A stretch of 64,000 bases of DNA from Streptomyces sp. R44 (GCF_041053105.1 NZ_CP163444.1:5580001-5644000), one strand, 5' to 3'. Shown: positions 22,156-30,620, counted from the first letter of the stretch. Notes: a model not told the origin generated them from the letters alone. Translations and numbers: made by a program.

Positions 22156-24819
22156 TCAGCCTTCCGGCTGGGCCGCCGCCTTCTTCGTGGTGCGGCGCCG
22201 CGGCGCGGCCTTCTTCGGGGCCTCCTCCGCCGGCGCCTCGACCTCGGCGGCCGCGGCCTTCTTGGTCGTACGGCGGCGGGCCGGAGCCTTCGGCTCGGTC
22301 TTCGGCGCGGAGGCCTCGGGAGCCTCGGCCGCGACCGCCTTCTTCGTCGTGCGGCGACGGGGAGCCTTGGGGGCCTCCTCGACCGTCTCGGCGACCGGCT
22401 CGGCCACGGCCTTCTTCGTCGTCCGGCGGCGCGGGGCGGCCTTCTTCGGGGCCTCCTCCACGACCGGCTCCACGACCGGCTCGGCGACCGGAGCGGCGAC
22501 CGGCTCGGCGACCGGGGCGGCCACGATGATGACCTCGCCGGCGGACTCCGCGGCCACCGGCGAACCGGCGGGCCGGCGGGCCGCACGGCGACGGCGCGGC
22601 GCGGGCTCCTCCGCGACCGGCTCGGCGACCGGCTCGACGACCGGGGCCTCGGCCACCGGAGCCTCGGCGGTCACCGGCGAACCGGCGGGCCGGCGAGCGG
22701 TGCGGCGACGGCGCGGCGCGGGAACCTCGGCGACGACCGGAGCGGCCTCGACGACCGGAGCGGCCTCGACGACCGGCGCCTCGGCGACGACCGGCTCGGC
22801 CACCGGGGCGGCGACGGGCTCGACGACGACGGGCTCGACGACGGCCGGCTCGGCCACCGGCTCCGCCACGGCCTTCTTCGCCGCCCGGCGGCGCGGGGCC
22901 TTCTTCGGCTCCTCGGCCACGACCGGAGCGGCCTCGACGACCGGCTCCTCGACGGTCCGCTTCGCCATCAGGGCGACCGCGGCGCTCTCGGGCGTCTGGA
23001 ACGTCACGGTCTCCTCGACCGGACGCGCCACCCGGGGACGGCGGCGGCGCTGGGCCGGAGCCGGCTCCGGGGCAGCGGCGGCGGCCACGGGCTCCGGACG
23101 GGCGGCGGCACGGGTACGGCGACGGGGAGCCTTCGGCTCCTCGACGGCGACCGGGGCCGGGGTCACCGGCGCCGGGGCGACCGGCGCCTCGACGACGGGT
23201 GCCTCGACGACCGGGGCCTCGAAGACGGGCGCCTTGACGGCGACCGGGGCCACGACGGCGGCCGGAGCCGTCGCGGGGGCCTGGGGCGCCACCGGTGCGG
23301 AGCCCGGCGCGCCGACGCGGGTGCGGCGGCGACGGCGCGGGGTGCGCACGGCGGGCTCGTCCGCCGGGGCCTCGGCGACCGCGGCCTCGGCGACAGCGGC
23401 CGGGGCCGTCGTCTCCGGGGCGTCGTCGAGCTCGCTGCCGCCGCGGGTGCGGCGACGCTGGCGCGGGGGCCGCGTGCGGGCCGGGCGCTCCTCGGTCTTC
23501 TCCGCGGCCTTCGGGCCACGGCCACGGCGGCCGCCGGGCTCGCCCAGGTCCTCCAGCTCCTCCGCGCCCAGACCCGCGCGGGTCCGCTCGGAGCGGGGCA
23601 GGATGCCCTTGGTGCCCGCCGGGATGTCCAGCTCCTCGTAGAGGTGCGGGGACGAGGAGTACGTCTCGACCGGCTCGTGGAAGTCGAGGCCGAGCGCCTT
23701 GTTGATGAGCTGCCAGCGCGGGATGTCGTCCCAGTCGACCAGCGTCACCGCCGTACCCTTCGCGCCCGCGCGGCCGGTGCGGCCGACGCGGTGGAGGAAG
23801 GTCTTCTCGTCCTCCGGCGACTGGTAGTTGATGACGTGGGTGACGCCCTCGACGTCGATGCCGCGCGCGGCGACGTCGGTGCAGACGAGCACGTCGACCT
23901 TGCCGTTGCGGAAGGCGCGCAGCGCCTGCTCGCGGGCGCCCTGGCCGAGGTCGCCGTGGACCGCGCCGGAGGCGAAGCCGCGGCGCTCCAGCTGCTCGGC
24001 GATGTCGGCCGCCGTGCGCTTGGTGCGGCAGAAGATCATCGCGAGCCCGCGGCCGTTGGCCTGCAGGATGCGGGAGACCATCTCCGGCTTGTCCATGTTG
24101 TGCGCGCGGTAGACGTGCTGCTTGATGTTGGCGACGGTCGCGCCCTCACCGTCGGGCGAGGTGGCCCGGATGTGGGTGGGCTGCGACATGTAGCGGCGGG
24201 CGAGGCCGATGACCGCGCCCGGCATGGTGGCCGAGAACAGCATGGTCTGGCGCTTCGCCGGAAGCATGTTCATGATCTTCTCGACGTCGGGCAGGAAGCC
24301 CAGGTCGAGCATCTCGTCGGCCTCGTCGAGGACGAGGACCTTCACCTTCGAGAGGTCGAGCTTGCGCTGGCCGGCCAGGTCGAGCAGACGGCCGGGGGTG
24401 CCGACGACGACGTCGACGCCCTTCTGGAGCGCCTCGACCTGCGGCTCGTACGCCCGGCCGCCGTAGATGGCGAGCACGCGGACGTTGCGCACCTTGCCGG
24501 CGGTCAGCAGGTCGTTGGTGACCTGCTGGCACAGCTCGCGGGTGGGGACGACGACGAGCGCCTGCGGGGCGTCGGTCAGCTGCTCGGGCTTGGCCCGGCC
24601 GGCCTCGACGTCCGTCGGGACGGTGACGCGCTCCAGGATGGGGAGGCCGAAACCGAGGGTCTTGCCCGTGCCGGTCTTGGCCTGGCCGATGACGTCGGTG
24701 CCGGAGAGGGCGACCGGAAGGGTCATCTCCTGGATGGGGAAGGGGGTGACGATGCCGACGGCCTCCAGGGCCTCGGCCGTCTCGGGGAGGATTCCGAGTT
24801 CTCGGAAAGTCGTAGTCAG
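22156..24819 (-). CDS. DEAD-box ATP-dependent RNA helicase with long Ala/Pro/Arg-rich tail; CTG start
   Basis: An 887-residue RNA helicase. The core (about 1-430) has the Q motif (FRELGILPETAEALEAVGI then PFPIQ), Walker A AKTGTGKT, DEAD (LDEADEMLDLGF), SAT (LFSATMPG) and HRVGRTGRAG. The tail of about 450 residues is built from repeated PRRRTTKKA, RRRTARRP and EPVAEPVV-like units, presumably a flexible RNA-binding arm. The first ATG (24726) would cut off the Q motif. Upstream in frame there is no ATG, GTG or TTG; CTG at 24819-24817, 8 nt after AGAGG, gives LTTTFRELG, the expected N-terminus. Translation from CTG is therefore proposed. Confidence 0.9.
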   Translation of the reverse strand: MTTTFRELGILPETAEALEAVGIVTPFPIQEMTLPVALSGTDVIGQAKTGTGKTLGFGLPILERVTVPTDVEAGRAKPEQLTDAPQALVVVPTRELCQQVTNDLLTAGKVRNVRVLAIYGGRAYEPQVEALQKGVDVVVGTPGRLLDLAGQRKLDLSKVKVLVLDEADEMLDLGFLPDVEKIMNMLPAKRQTMLFSATMPGAVIGLARRYMSQPTHIRATSPDGEGATVANIKQHVYRAHNMDKPEMVSRILQANGRGLAMIFCRTKRTAADIAEQLERRGFASGAVHGDLGQGAREQALRAFRNGKVDVLVCTDVAARGIDVEGVTHVINYQSPEDEKTFLHRVGRTGRAGAKGTAVTLVDWDDIPRWQLINKALGLDFHEPVETYSSSPHLYEELDIPAGTKGILPRSERTRAGLGAEELEDLGEPGGRRGRGPKAAEKTEERPARTRPPRQRRRTRGGSELDDAPETTAPAAVAEAAVAEAPADEPAVRTPRRRRRTRVGAPGSAPVAPQAPATAPAAVVAPVAVKAPVFEAPVVEAPVVEAPVAPAPVTPAPVAVEEPKAPRRRTRAAARPEPVAAAAAPEPAPAQRRRRPRVARPVEETVTFQTPESAAVALMAKRTVEEPVVEAAPVVAEEPKKAPRRRAAKKAVAEPVAEPAVVEPVVVEPVAAPVAEPVVAEAPVVEAAPVVEAAPVVAEVPAPRRRRTARRPAGSPVTAEAPVAEAPVVEPVAEPVAEEPAPRRRRAARRPAGSPVAAESAGEVIIVAAPVAEPVAAPVAEPVVEPVVEEAPKKAAPRRRTTKKAVAEPVAETVEEAPKAPRRRTTKKAVAAEAPEASAPKTEPKAPARRRTTKKAAAAEVEAPAEEAPKKAAPRRRTTKKAAAQPEG

Positions 24820-25212
24820 GGTGCTGCCTCTTCTGTGAGACGCGGTGCGAGGCGAACGAAGGGGGTCGTACCGTGCCGGGATCTTCCGGGGGGATCAGGG
24901 GAGATCACCGCCGGGTGGCACGGGACCACTGCCGTCGCTCGAGCGTCGTACCGCTGAGGGTGACCCTTCCGCGGGTCCGCCGGAAGGGCTGTCGGGCCGG
25001 AGCCGATCGGGCCACCGACCGGGCATCCTCATTCATGAGTCGGCCCACCGAATACGTCCGAACGTGCGAAAGCATGTCCGCATACTCAGCAGGCGCCTTA
25101 TCACTGTACCCCGGATTCGCGCATGTGTGTTGGGAGAAATCGTGATGAGGGCACGGTCACACTGACTGACCAGGGCCTTCCCGGGTCGCGCGAGCGGGCT
25201 ATTGTGCGCTCC
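24820..25212. other. Divergent intergenic region between helicase and ferritin-like gene
   Basis: This 393-nt gap must hold the helicase promoter and probably a long 5' leader. On the minus strand TACAGT (complement of 25106-25111) could be a -10 box, which would give the helicase mRNA a leader of nearly 300 nt, as is common for cold-inducible RNA helicases. On the plus strand GGGAG at 25132 precedes GTG/ATG at 25142/25145 of a 7-codon frame (MRARSH, stop 25163-25165). It is too short to judge and may be chance. Confidence 0.4.
25142..25165 (+). CDS. Possible 7-codon leader peptide
   Basis: GTG-ATG-AGG-GCA-CGG-TCA-CAC-TGA, preceded at correct distance by GGGAG. MRARSH-type mini-ORFs precede some Streptomyces genes. 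Its stop is 48 nt before the ferritin-like gene. No hairpin typical of attenuation follows, so this remains weak. Confidence 0.25.
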   Translation: MMRARSH

Positions 25213-25935
25213 ATGGAGACGCCTGACAACGCCACACCCACCGGGATCGCCGCCAAGGACTGGGCGGAGGCTTCCGCGGAGCCGCAGTACCGCGCCGCCG
25301 TGATCGACCTCCTCGGCGCCCTCGCCTACGGAGAGCTCGCGGCCTTCGAGCGGCTCGCCGAGGACGCCAAGCTGGCGCCGAGCCTCGCGGACAAGGCGGA
25401 GCTGGCGAAGATGGCCTCGGCCGAGTTCCACCACTTCGAGCGGCTGCGGGACCGCCTCGCGGCCGTCGACGCCGAGCCGACCTCGGCCATGGAGCCCTTC
25501 GCGAAGGCACTCGACGACTTCCACCGCCTGACCGCGCCCTCGGACTGGCTGGAGGGCCTGGTCAAGGCGTACGTGGGCGACTCGATCGCCAGTGACTTCT
25601 ACCGGGAGGTCGCGGCCCGGCTCGACTCCGACACGCGCGGGCTCGTCCTCGCGGTCCTCGACGACACCGGCCACGGCAACTTCGCGGTGGAGAAGGTCCG
25701 CGCGGCGATCGAGGCCGACCCGCGGGTCGGCGGCCGCCTCGCGCTCTGGGCGCGCCGCCTGATGGGCGAGGCGCTCTCCCAGGCCCAGCGCGTGGTCGCC
25801 GAGCGCGACGCGCTCTCGACGATGCTGGTCGGCGGCGTGGCGGACGGCTTCGACCTCGCGGAGGTCGGCAGGATGTTCTCCCGGATCACCGAGGCGCACA
25901 CCAAGCGGATGGCCGCGCTGGGCCTCGCCGCCTGA
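25213..25935 (+). CDS. Ferritin-like fold protein (MiaE-like)
   Basis: A 240-residue, nearly all-helical protein. ALAYGELAAFERL, AEFHHFERLRDRL and GNFAVEKV supply Glu and E-x2-H-type ligands of a ferritin-like di-iron site, as in the family related to tRNA hydroxylase MiaE. In actinobacteria its substrate is not known; hydroxylation of tRNA is only inferred from similarity. ATG at 25213 has no ribosome binding site, and TATTGT ends about 8 nt upstream, so a leaderless mRNA is likely. It is convergent with the small membrane protein gene. Confidence 0.82.
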   Translation: METPDNATPTGIAAKDWAEASAEPQYRAAVIDLLGALAYGELAAFERLAEDAKLAPSLADKAELAKMASAEFHHFERLRDRLAAVDAEPTSAMEPFAKALDDFHRLTAPSDWLEGLVKAYVGDSIASDFYREVAARLDSDTRGLVLAVLDDTGHGNFAVEKVRAAIEADPRVGGRLALWARRLMGEALSQAQRVVAERDALSTMLVGGVADGFDLAEVGRMFSRITEAHTKRMAALGLAA

Positions 25936-25958
25936 GACGCCTCAGGCGGCTGCGCCGG

Positions 25959-26228
25959 TCAGACAGCCGCTGATCGGCGCAGCCGGCGCGCGGCCGGGCG
26001 GATCAGCAGCGAGAGCAGCACCGCCGCCACCGCCACCGCGCCGGTCAGGGTGGCGAGGAAATGGCCGGGGCCGAGCGCCCCATGGGTCACCAGCGCACCG
26101 AAGACGCCGCCCAGCGCGCCGGTGGCGAGGACTCTTCCCCGGACGGGGAGGCGGTCGGCCAGCCACTGGACGGCGGCCCAGGCCAGGGCGAAACCGAGGA
26201 GCGCGGAGCCGAGGGCTTCCAGGAACAC
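25959..26228 (-). CDS. Small integral membrane protein
   Basis: An 89-residue hydrophobic protein with about three membrane helices (LGSALLGFALAWAAVQWLA, VLATGALGGVFGALVTHGAL, FLATLTGAVAVAAVLLSLLI) and a basic tail (RPAARRLRRSAAV). The Gly-rich second helix resembles transglycosylase-associated (GlsB/YeaQ) proteins only in style. GTG at 26228 follows GAGGTGA. No function is assigned. Confidence 0.75.
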   Translation of the reverse strand: MFLEALGSALLGFALAWAAVQWLADRLPVRGRVLATGALGGVFGALVTHGALGPGHFLATLTGAVAVAAVLLSLLIRPAARRLRRSAAV

Positions 26229-26341
26229 GGCGGATCACCTCGCGAGGGGTGCGGGGCGGGTGGTGCGGTCAGAGGCGTCCTACCCCCGGCGTCCGGAACG
26301 CAATCCTCCCGTACCCCCTGACGTGGCCGAACGGGCAGACG

Positions 26342-26378
26342 AAAGGCCCGGTGGACCGAAGCGGTCCACCGGGCCTTT
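26342..26378. terminator. Strong intrinsic terminator, 17-bp stem
   Basis: AAAGGCCCGGTGGACCG (26342-26358) and its perfect complement (26362-26378) flank a 3-nt loop and end in TTT. It lies after the DUF3107 gene on the minus strand, 17 nt from its stop. Confidence 0.88.
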
Positions 26379-26395
26379 CCCGTCCGATCCCGGGC

Positions 26396-26623
26396 TCAGA
26401 GCGCGCCGAAACCCACGCGGCGCACGGCGGGCTCGCCGAGCTCCACGTACGCGATCTTCTCGGCCGGAACGAGGACCTTGCGGCCCTTCTCGTCAGAGAG
26501 GCTGAGCAGCTGCGCCTTGCCGGCCAGCGCGTCGGCCACCGCGCGCTCGACCTCCTCGGCGGACTGCCCGCTCTCCAGAACGATCTCCCGGGGTGCGTGC
26601 TGCACGCCGATCTTGACCTCCAC
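26396..26623 (-). CDS. DUF3107 family small protein
   Basis: A 75-residue protein starting VEVKIGVQHAPREIVLE and ending in EPAVRRVGFGAL, the actinobacterial DUF3107 family. It is a small alpha/beta protein (VERAVADALAG helix, GRKVLVPAEKIAYVEL strands) of unknown role, usually next to the TetR gene seen here. GGAGGG precedes GTG at 26623. An ATG further upstream would add an implausible basic leader. Confidence 0.9.
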   Translation of the reverse strand: MEVKIGVQHAPREIVLESGQSAEEVERAVADALAGKAQLLSLSDEKGRKVLVPAEKIAYVELGEPAVRRVGFGAL

Positions 26624-26750
26624 GGCTATGTCCCTCCGAACGGTCGCCTTCGCGCGGACACCCGCGCCGTACGCTGCACACATTAGCCCGGTGAGGGGAC
26701 CCGCACGGGTCAGCCGCCGCACGCCAGGAGCGAACAGCCTCCGGGAATGT

Positions 26751-27410
26751 TCAGTGCCCCTCGGCGCTGAGCTGGCCGTCGACCGGGTGCAGCGGGAAGC
26801 CCGCGATGCCACGCCAGGCGAGGGAGGTCAGCAGTCCGACCGCCTTGTCGCGCGGGATCCCGGAGCCGCTCGACAGCCAGTAGCGGGCGACGACCTGGGA
26901 GACACCGCCGAGACCGACGGCGAGCAGCATCGACTCGTCCTTCGACAGGCCGGTGTCCTCGGCGATCACATCGGAGATGGCCTCGGCGCACTGCAGGCTG
27001 ACCCGGTCCACGCGCTCGCGTACGGCGGGCTCGTTCGTCAGATCGGACTCGAAGACGAGACGGAACGCGCCGCCCTCGTCCTCGACGTACGCGAAGTACG
27101 CGTCCATCGTCGCCGCGACCCGGAGCTTGTTGTCCGTCGTCGAGGCGAGCGCCGTGCGCACCGCGAGCAGGAGGGACTCGCAGTGCTGGTCGAGCAGGGC
27201 GAGGTAAAGCTCCAGCTTCCCGGGGAAGTGCTGGTACAGCACCGGCTTGCTGACACCGGCCCGTTCGGCGATGTCGTCCATGGCTGCGGAGTGGTACCCC
27301 TGGGCGACGAAGACCTCCTGGGCCGCGCCGAGCAGCTGGTTCCGTCGGGCACGTCGCGGCAGGCGCGTGCCCCGAGGGCGTGCTGCCTCTGTCTGCTCGA
27401 TGGCGCTCAC
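26751..27410 (-). CDS. TetR-family transcriptional regulator
   Basis: A 219-residue regulator. The N-terminal helix-turn-helix (about 20-65) reads RRARRNQLLGAAQEVFVAQGY and MDDIAERAGVSKPVLYQHFPGK, typical of TetR. The C-terminal domain (about 70-210) is helical and ends with HPVDGQLSAEGH. GTG at 27410 (VSAIEQTEAARPRG) follows GGGAGG; an upstream ATG would add only 8 residues. Its 165-nt upstream region includes TACGAT as a possible -10 element. The ligand and targets are unknown; conservation beside DUF3107 suggests a housekeeping role. Confidence 0.9.
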   Translation of the reverse strand: MSAIEQTEAARPRGTRLPRRARRNQLLGAAQEVFVAQGYHSAAMDDIAERAGVSKPVLYQHFPGKLELYLALLDQHCESLLLAVRTALASTTDNKLRVAATMDAYFAYVEDEGGAFRLVFESDLTNEPAVRERVDRVSLQCAEAISDVIAEDTGLSKDESMLLAVGLGGVSQVVARYWLSSGSGIPRDKAVGLLTSLAWRGIAGFPLHPVDGQLSAEGH

Positions 27411-27575
27411 GCGGCCTCCCAAAAATCGATCCATGCGCGCTGTCGCGCCGCGCCGCCATCGTACTTTTGGGTAACCCGGCTGTGCGCGGTGCGAACGCAG
27501 AATTTCACGGACCGGACGCCCGGGTCGACAGCCGATTCAAGATTAAACCGAACAAATCAGCGGGGAGTCGTCCGC

Positions 27576-27791
27576 TCAGCGGTAGTCGTCCTCGTCCAGG
27601 GCGACGACGCGCGCCTGTTCGGACGCGTCGGCCTCGTTCGCCGAGTCGCGCTCGAGATGGGTGGGCTGCTCGTCCTCGCGCTGCTGGAGTTCGGTGTGCT
27701 GCTCGGCAGCGTCGGCCTCCGGGATTTCCTGGTCCAGCACGTCGACCTCTTCCTCGGTGAATGTGTCCGGCTCGCTCGGATCGGCAGTCAT
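27576..27791 (-). CDS. Small highly acidic hypothetical protein
   Basis: A 71-residue protein starting MTADPSEPDTFTEEEVDVLDQ. Roughly a third of its residues are Asp or Glu, with EEEVDVLDQEIPEADAAEQ and a final VALDEDDYR. It is probably largely disordered. GGAAGGAA before ATG at 27791 supports translation. Neighbouring genes are transcribed separately; I do not recognise a family. Confidence 0.7.
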   Translation of the reverse strand: MTADPSEPDTFTEEEVDVLDQEIPEADAAEQHTELQQREDEQPTHLERDSANEADASEQARVVALDEDDYR

Positions 27792-27931
27792 GCGGTTCCT
27801 TCCGGGGGTGCGGGTCGCGGTGCTCCCGATGGCCCTCTCTTCGAGCCTAGGAGCGAACGCGCCCCGCCGCACACGCACCTGTGACCCCACCCACACACGT
27901 CGGCGCGTGATCGTCTCGTAATATTGCGGCC

Positions 27932-28897
27932 ATGTCCTCGACCGAGCTGCCGGAAACCCGGACCGCCGCCGCACCGACCGCGTCGCGGACCCGCGCCGTA
28001 CGGATCGCCGACGGCGAGGAGCTCCGCTCCGTCGCGCTGCCCGGACTCACCCTCACCGTGCGCGCCCGGCCGGGGAACCGGACCGGACTGCCGCCCGCGC
28101 TGTACGTCCACGGCCTCGGCGGCTCCTCGCAGAACTGGTCCGCCCTGATGCCGCTGCTCGCGGACCACGTCGACGGCGAGGCGGTCGACCTGCCCGGCTT
28201 CGGCGACTCCCCGCCGCCCGACGACGGCAACTACTCGGTCACCGGGCACGCCCGCGCCGTCATCCGGCTCCTCGACGCCGGCGCACGCGGACCGGTGCAC
28301 CTGATCGGCAACTCGATGGGCGGCGCGGTCGCCACCCGGATCGCCGCCGTCCGCCCCGACCTCGTCCGCACCCTCACGCTGGTCTCGCCGGCCCTGCCCG
28401 AGCTGCGCGTCCAGCGCAGCGCCTGGCCGACCGCGCTGATCGCGGCGCCCGGCATCGCGGCGCTGTTCGCGAAGCTGACGAAGGACTGGTCGGCCGAGCA
28501 GCGCGTCAAGGGCGTCCTCTCCCTCTGTTACGGAGACCCCGGCCAGGTCACCGAGGAGGGCCTCCGGCACGCCGTCGAGGAGATGGAGCGGCGCCTTGAG
28601 CTCCCGTACTTCTGGGACGCCATGGCCCGCTCCTCGCGCGGCATCGTCGACGCGTACACCCTCGGCGGGCAGCACGGACTGTGGCGGCAGGCCGAGCGGG
28701 TCCTCGCCCCGACGCTGCTCGTCTACGGCGGGCGCGACCGGCTCGTCTCGTACCGGATGGCCCGGAAGGCGGCCGCCGCCTTCCGCGGCTCGCGCCTGCT
28801 GACCCTTCCCGAGGCGGGGCACGTGGCGATGATGGAGTACCCGGAGACGGTCGCCCAGGCCGTCCGGGAACTGATCGCCGATGACGGCGGGAGCTGA
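27932..28897 (+). CDS. Alpha/beta hydrolase
   Basis: A 321-residue alpha/beta hydrolase. YVHGLGGSSQNW forms the oxyanion loop, GNSMGG carries the nucleophilic Ser, YGGRDRLVSY the acid and EAGHVAMME the His. It lacks a signal peptide. TAATAT at 27919-27924 ends 7 nt before ATG at 27932 and there is no Shine-Dalgarno, so the transcript is probably leaderless. It is 8 nt upstream of the DUF3152 gene, with which it forms an operon. The substrate is unknown. Confidence 0.88.
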   Translation: MSSTELPETRTAAAPTASRTRAVRIADGEELRSVALPGLTLTVRARPGNRTGLPPALYVHGLGGSSQNWSALMPLLADHVDGEAVDLPGFGDSPPPDDGNYSVTGHARAVIRLLDAGARGPVHLIGNSMGGAVATRIAAVRPDLVRTLTLVSPALPELRVQRSAWPTALIAAPGIAALFAKLTKDWSAEQRVKGVLSLCYGDPGQVTEEGLRHAVEEMERRLELPYFWDAMARSSRGIVDAYTLGGQHGLWRQAERVLAPTLLVYGGRDRLVSYRMARKAAAAFRGSRLLTLPEAGHVAMMEYPETVAQAVRELIADDGGS

Positions 28898-28905
28898 TCC
28901 GGGGC

Positions 28906-30423
28906 GTGGGACGACATAGCCGCAAGGGCTCCGCACCGTCGGTGCCCGAGACCGGCCGACAGCCGGCAGCCGAACCGGCCCCCTCGGGCCCGCCCGCCGG
29001 CACGGGCCGCCGCCGCAGGCCCTCGTCCGGCCCCGACCAGGGCGGACCGGGCCCCCAGGGGTACGGGACCCCGGCCCACGGCACTCCGATGTACGGGACG
29101 CCGCAGTACGGCGGCGGGCCTGCCCAGGGCACCCCCGCGCACGGCACTCCGCAGTACGGAACCCCCGGCCGAGGAACCCCGCAGTACCGGACCCCCGCGC
29201 CCGGCACCCCGGCCCAGGGCACTCCGCAGTACCGGACCCCCGCGCCCGGCACCCCGGCCCACGGCACTCCGCAATACAGGACGCCTGCTCCCGGCACCCC
29301 CGCCCACGGCATTCCGCAGTACCGGACCCCAGCCCCCGGTACCCCGCAGTACCGCACCCCCGCCCCCGCCGACGGCAGCCTCACGCATGCCACCCCCGGG
29401 ACCCCCGCGCACGGCGTCCCCGTTCTCGGGGGTGCCGTGCGGGGTGGGCATCCGCAGCACGACGAGGGGGGCGGGCCGCGGCCCGTTCCGGTCGGGCCCC
29501 GGCACGGGGCGCCTCGGACCGTCGCGCCCGAACAGGGGGATGCCCAGGCGCCGTTCATCCCCGGCCCCCGTCGTGAGGGCGAGGGCGTCGAGCCCGAGGC
29601 CGCCCCCGGGCGGAGCGGGATCGGGCGTACCCTCACCGGCGTCGCGGCCGCCGCCGTCGCCACGGTGCTCGCCGTCGTCGTCGCCGGGCAGGTCGCCGAC
29701 CGGGACGAGGCCCCGCCCGTCACCCGCGCCGCCGAGCCGACCGAGCGGCCCACGGACGACTCCGCGTCCCGCTCCGACGACCGGGCCGTCCCGGCGAAGC
29801 CGGCCCCCGCCGTCACCCCGCCGACGTACGAGCAGCTGATGACCCGCCAGTTCCCGATCGACCCGAAGCTGAAGGGCTCCGGGGAGTTCGAGGCCGTGCC
29901 GGGCTTCGCGAAGGCGCCCGGCAAGGGACGGCTGATCCGCTACCGGGTCGACGTCGAGAAGGGGATCGGTCTGGATCCGAAGCTGTTCGCCGACGCCGTG
30001 CAGCAGACCCTCAACGACAGGCGCAGCTGGGCCGGTCAGGGCGAGATGACCTTCGAGCGCATTTCCAGCGGCGAGCCGGAGTTCGTGATCACCCTCGCCA
30101 GTCCGGGCACCACCGGCGAGTGGTGCAAGAAGTCCGGGCTCGACACCACCGTCGACAACGTCTCCTGCGACTCGGCGTCCACCCAGCGCGTGATGATCAA
30201 CGCGTTCCGCTGGGCGCAGGGCTCGGTGACCTTCGGTCCGAAGGCGATGCACGCCTATCGCCAGATGCTCATCAATCACGAGGTCGGGCACCGGCTCGGG
30301 CACGGTCACGTGAGCTGCCGTACGCCGGGCGCGCTCGCCCCCGTGATGCAGCAGCAGACGAAGTCCCTGGACATCGACGGGATCAAGTGCCGTCCCAACC
30401 CGTGGGTGTACCCGACGAGTTGA
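28906..30423 (+). CDS. DUF3152 membrane-anchored putative metalloprotease
   Basis: A 505-residue protein. Residues 1-45 are basic and 46-165 are a low-complexity region of GTPQYRTPAPGTPAHGT-type repeats. One membrane helix lies at about 240-262 (LTGVAAAAVATVLAVVVAG), then an outer DUF3152 domain (about 300-505). It contains H458-E-V-G-H462-R-L-G465-H-G-H468, an exact HExxHxxGxxH zinc signature of metzincins, followed by VSCRTPG. Four cysteines may form disulfides. The GTG start at 28906 lies 8 nt after the hydrolase stop. Proteolysis is inferred from the motif; the natural substrate is unknown. Confidence 0.88.
   Translation: MGRHSRKGSAPSVPETGRQPAAEPAPSGPPAGTGRRRRPSSGPDQGGPGPQGYGTPAHGTPMYGTPQYGGGPAQGTPAHGTPQYGTPGRGTPQYRTPAPGTPAQGTPQYRTPAPGTPAHGTPQYRTPAPGTPAHGIPQYRTPAPGTPQYRTPAPADGSLTHATPGTPAHGVPVLGGAVRGGHPQHDEGGGPRPVPVGPRHGAPRTVAPEQGDAQAPFIPGPRREGEGVEPEAAPGRSGIGRTLTGVAAAAVATVLAVVVAGQVADRDEAPPVTRAAEPTERPTDDSASRSDDRAVPAKPAPAVTPPTYEQLMTRQFPIDPKLKGSGEFEAVPGFAKAPGKGRLIRYRVDVEKGIGLDPKLFADAVQQTLNDRRSWAGQGEMTFERISSGEPEFVITLASPGTTGEWCKKSGLDTTVDNVSCDSASTQRVMINAFRWAQGSVTFGPKAMHAYRQMLINHEVGHRLGHGHVSCRTPGALAPVMQQQTKSLDIDGIKCRPNPWVYPTS
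29041..29400 (+). repeat. In-frame tandem repeats in the DUF3152 gene
   Basis: About ten imperfect copies of short units encoding GTPQYRTPAP or GTPAHGTP run through this stretch; the longest near-identical unit is about 60 bp (GCACCCCGGCCCA, GGCACTCCGCAGTACC and variants). They give a Pro/Thr/Gly/Tyr-rich cytoplasmic arm that is likely to vary in copy number between strains. Confidence 0.85.
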
Positions 30424-30450
30424 CATCCCGCCCGGGGAGCGGCTGTCCGC

Positions 30451-30474
30451 ATTCCGAGACAGCCGTCTCGGGAT
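30451..30474. terminator. Hairpin after the DUF3152 gene
   Basis: ATTCCGAGAC (30451-30460) and GTCTCGGGAT (30465-30474) form a 10-bp stem with one T-G wobble and a 4-nt loop. It lies between the DUF3152 stop and the transporter promoter; there is no T-run, so an operator role is also possible. Confidence 0.5.
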
Positions 30475-30488
30475 CGAGCGGATGCGCG

Positions 30489-30517
30489 TTGACATCGCTC
30501 ACGCGTTCGTCCATATT
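30489..30517 (+). promoter_or_regulatory. Consensus vegetative promoter of the peptide transporter operon
   Basis: TTGACA at 30489-30494 and CATATT at 30512-30517 are exactly 17 nt apart, the best HrdB-type promoter in the window. Transcription should start at 30524-30525, that is, on the A of the ATG of the leader peptide. Confidence 0.75.
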
Positions 30518-30524
30518 TCTCGGC

Positions 30525-30620
30525 ATGTCGCACCGTCACGCCGTTTCCGATAGCGCCGCCCTTGAGCTGGCGCTCTTCGGCGTGACCGGACACACGGTCG
30601 CCGACATTCTCTGTAGCTGA
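30525..30620 (+). CDS. Putative leaderless leader peptide (31 aa)
   Basis: MSHRHAVSDSAALELALFG continues for 31 residues and ends ADILCS. Its ATG coincides with the predicted transcription start of the promoter at 30489-30517, so it should be translated as a leaderless ORF. It is followed at once by an attenuator-like hairpin, and 160 nt later by the transporter genes. The short length, the position and the Cys near the end are features of regulatory leader peptides of Streptomyces sulfur or amino-acid genes; what it senses is unknown. Confidence 0.55.
   Translation: MSHRHAVSDSAALELALFGVTGHTVADILCS

Noticed and set aside
22078..24957. Long plus-strand frame across the helicase gene
   Set aside because: It mirrors the repetitive helicase tail as Gly/Asp/Arg repeats, has no ribosome site, and crosses intergenic sequence at both ends.
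29041..29400. CRISPR-like regular repeats
   Set aside because: The units are in frame with a protein, imperfect, contiguous without unique spacers, and no cas gene is present.
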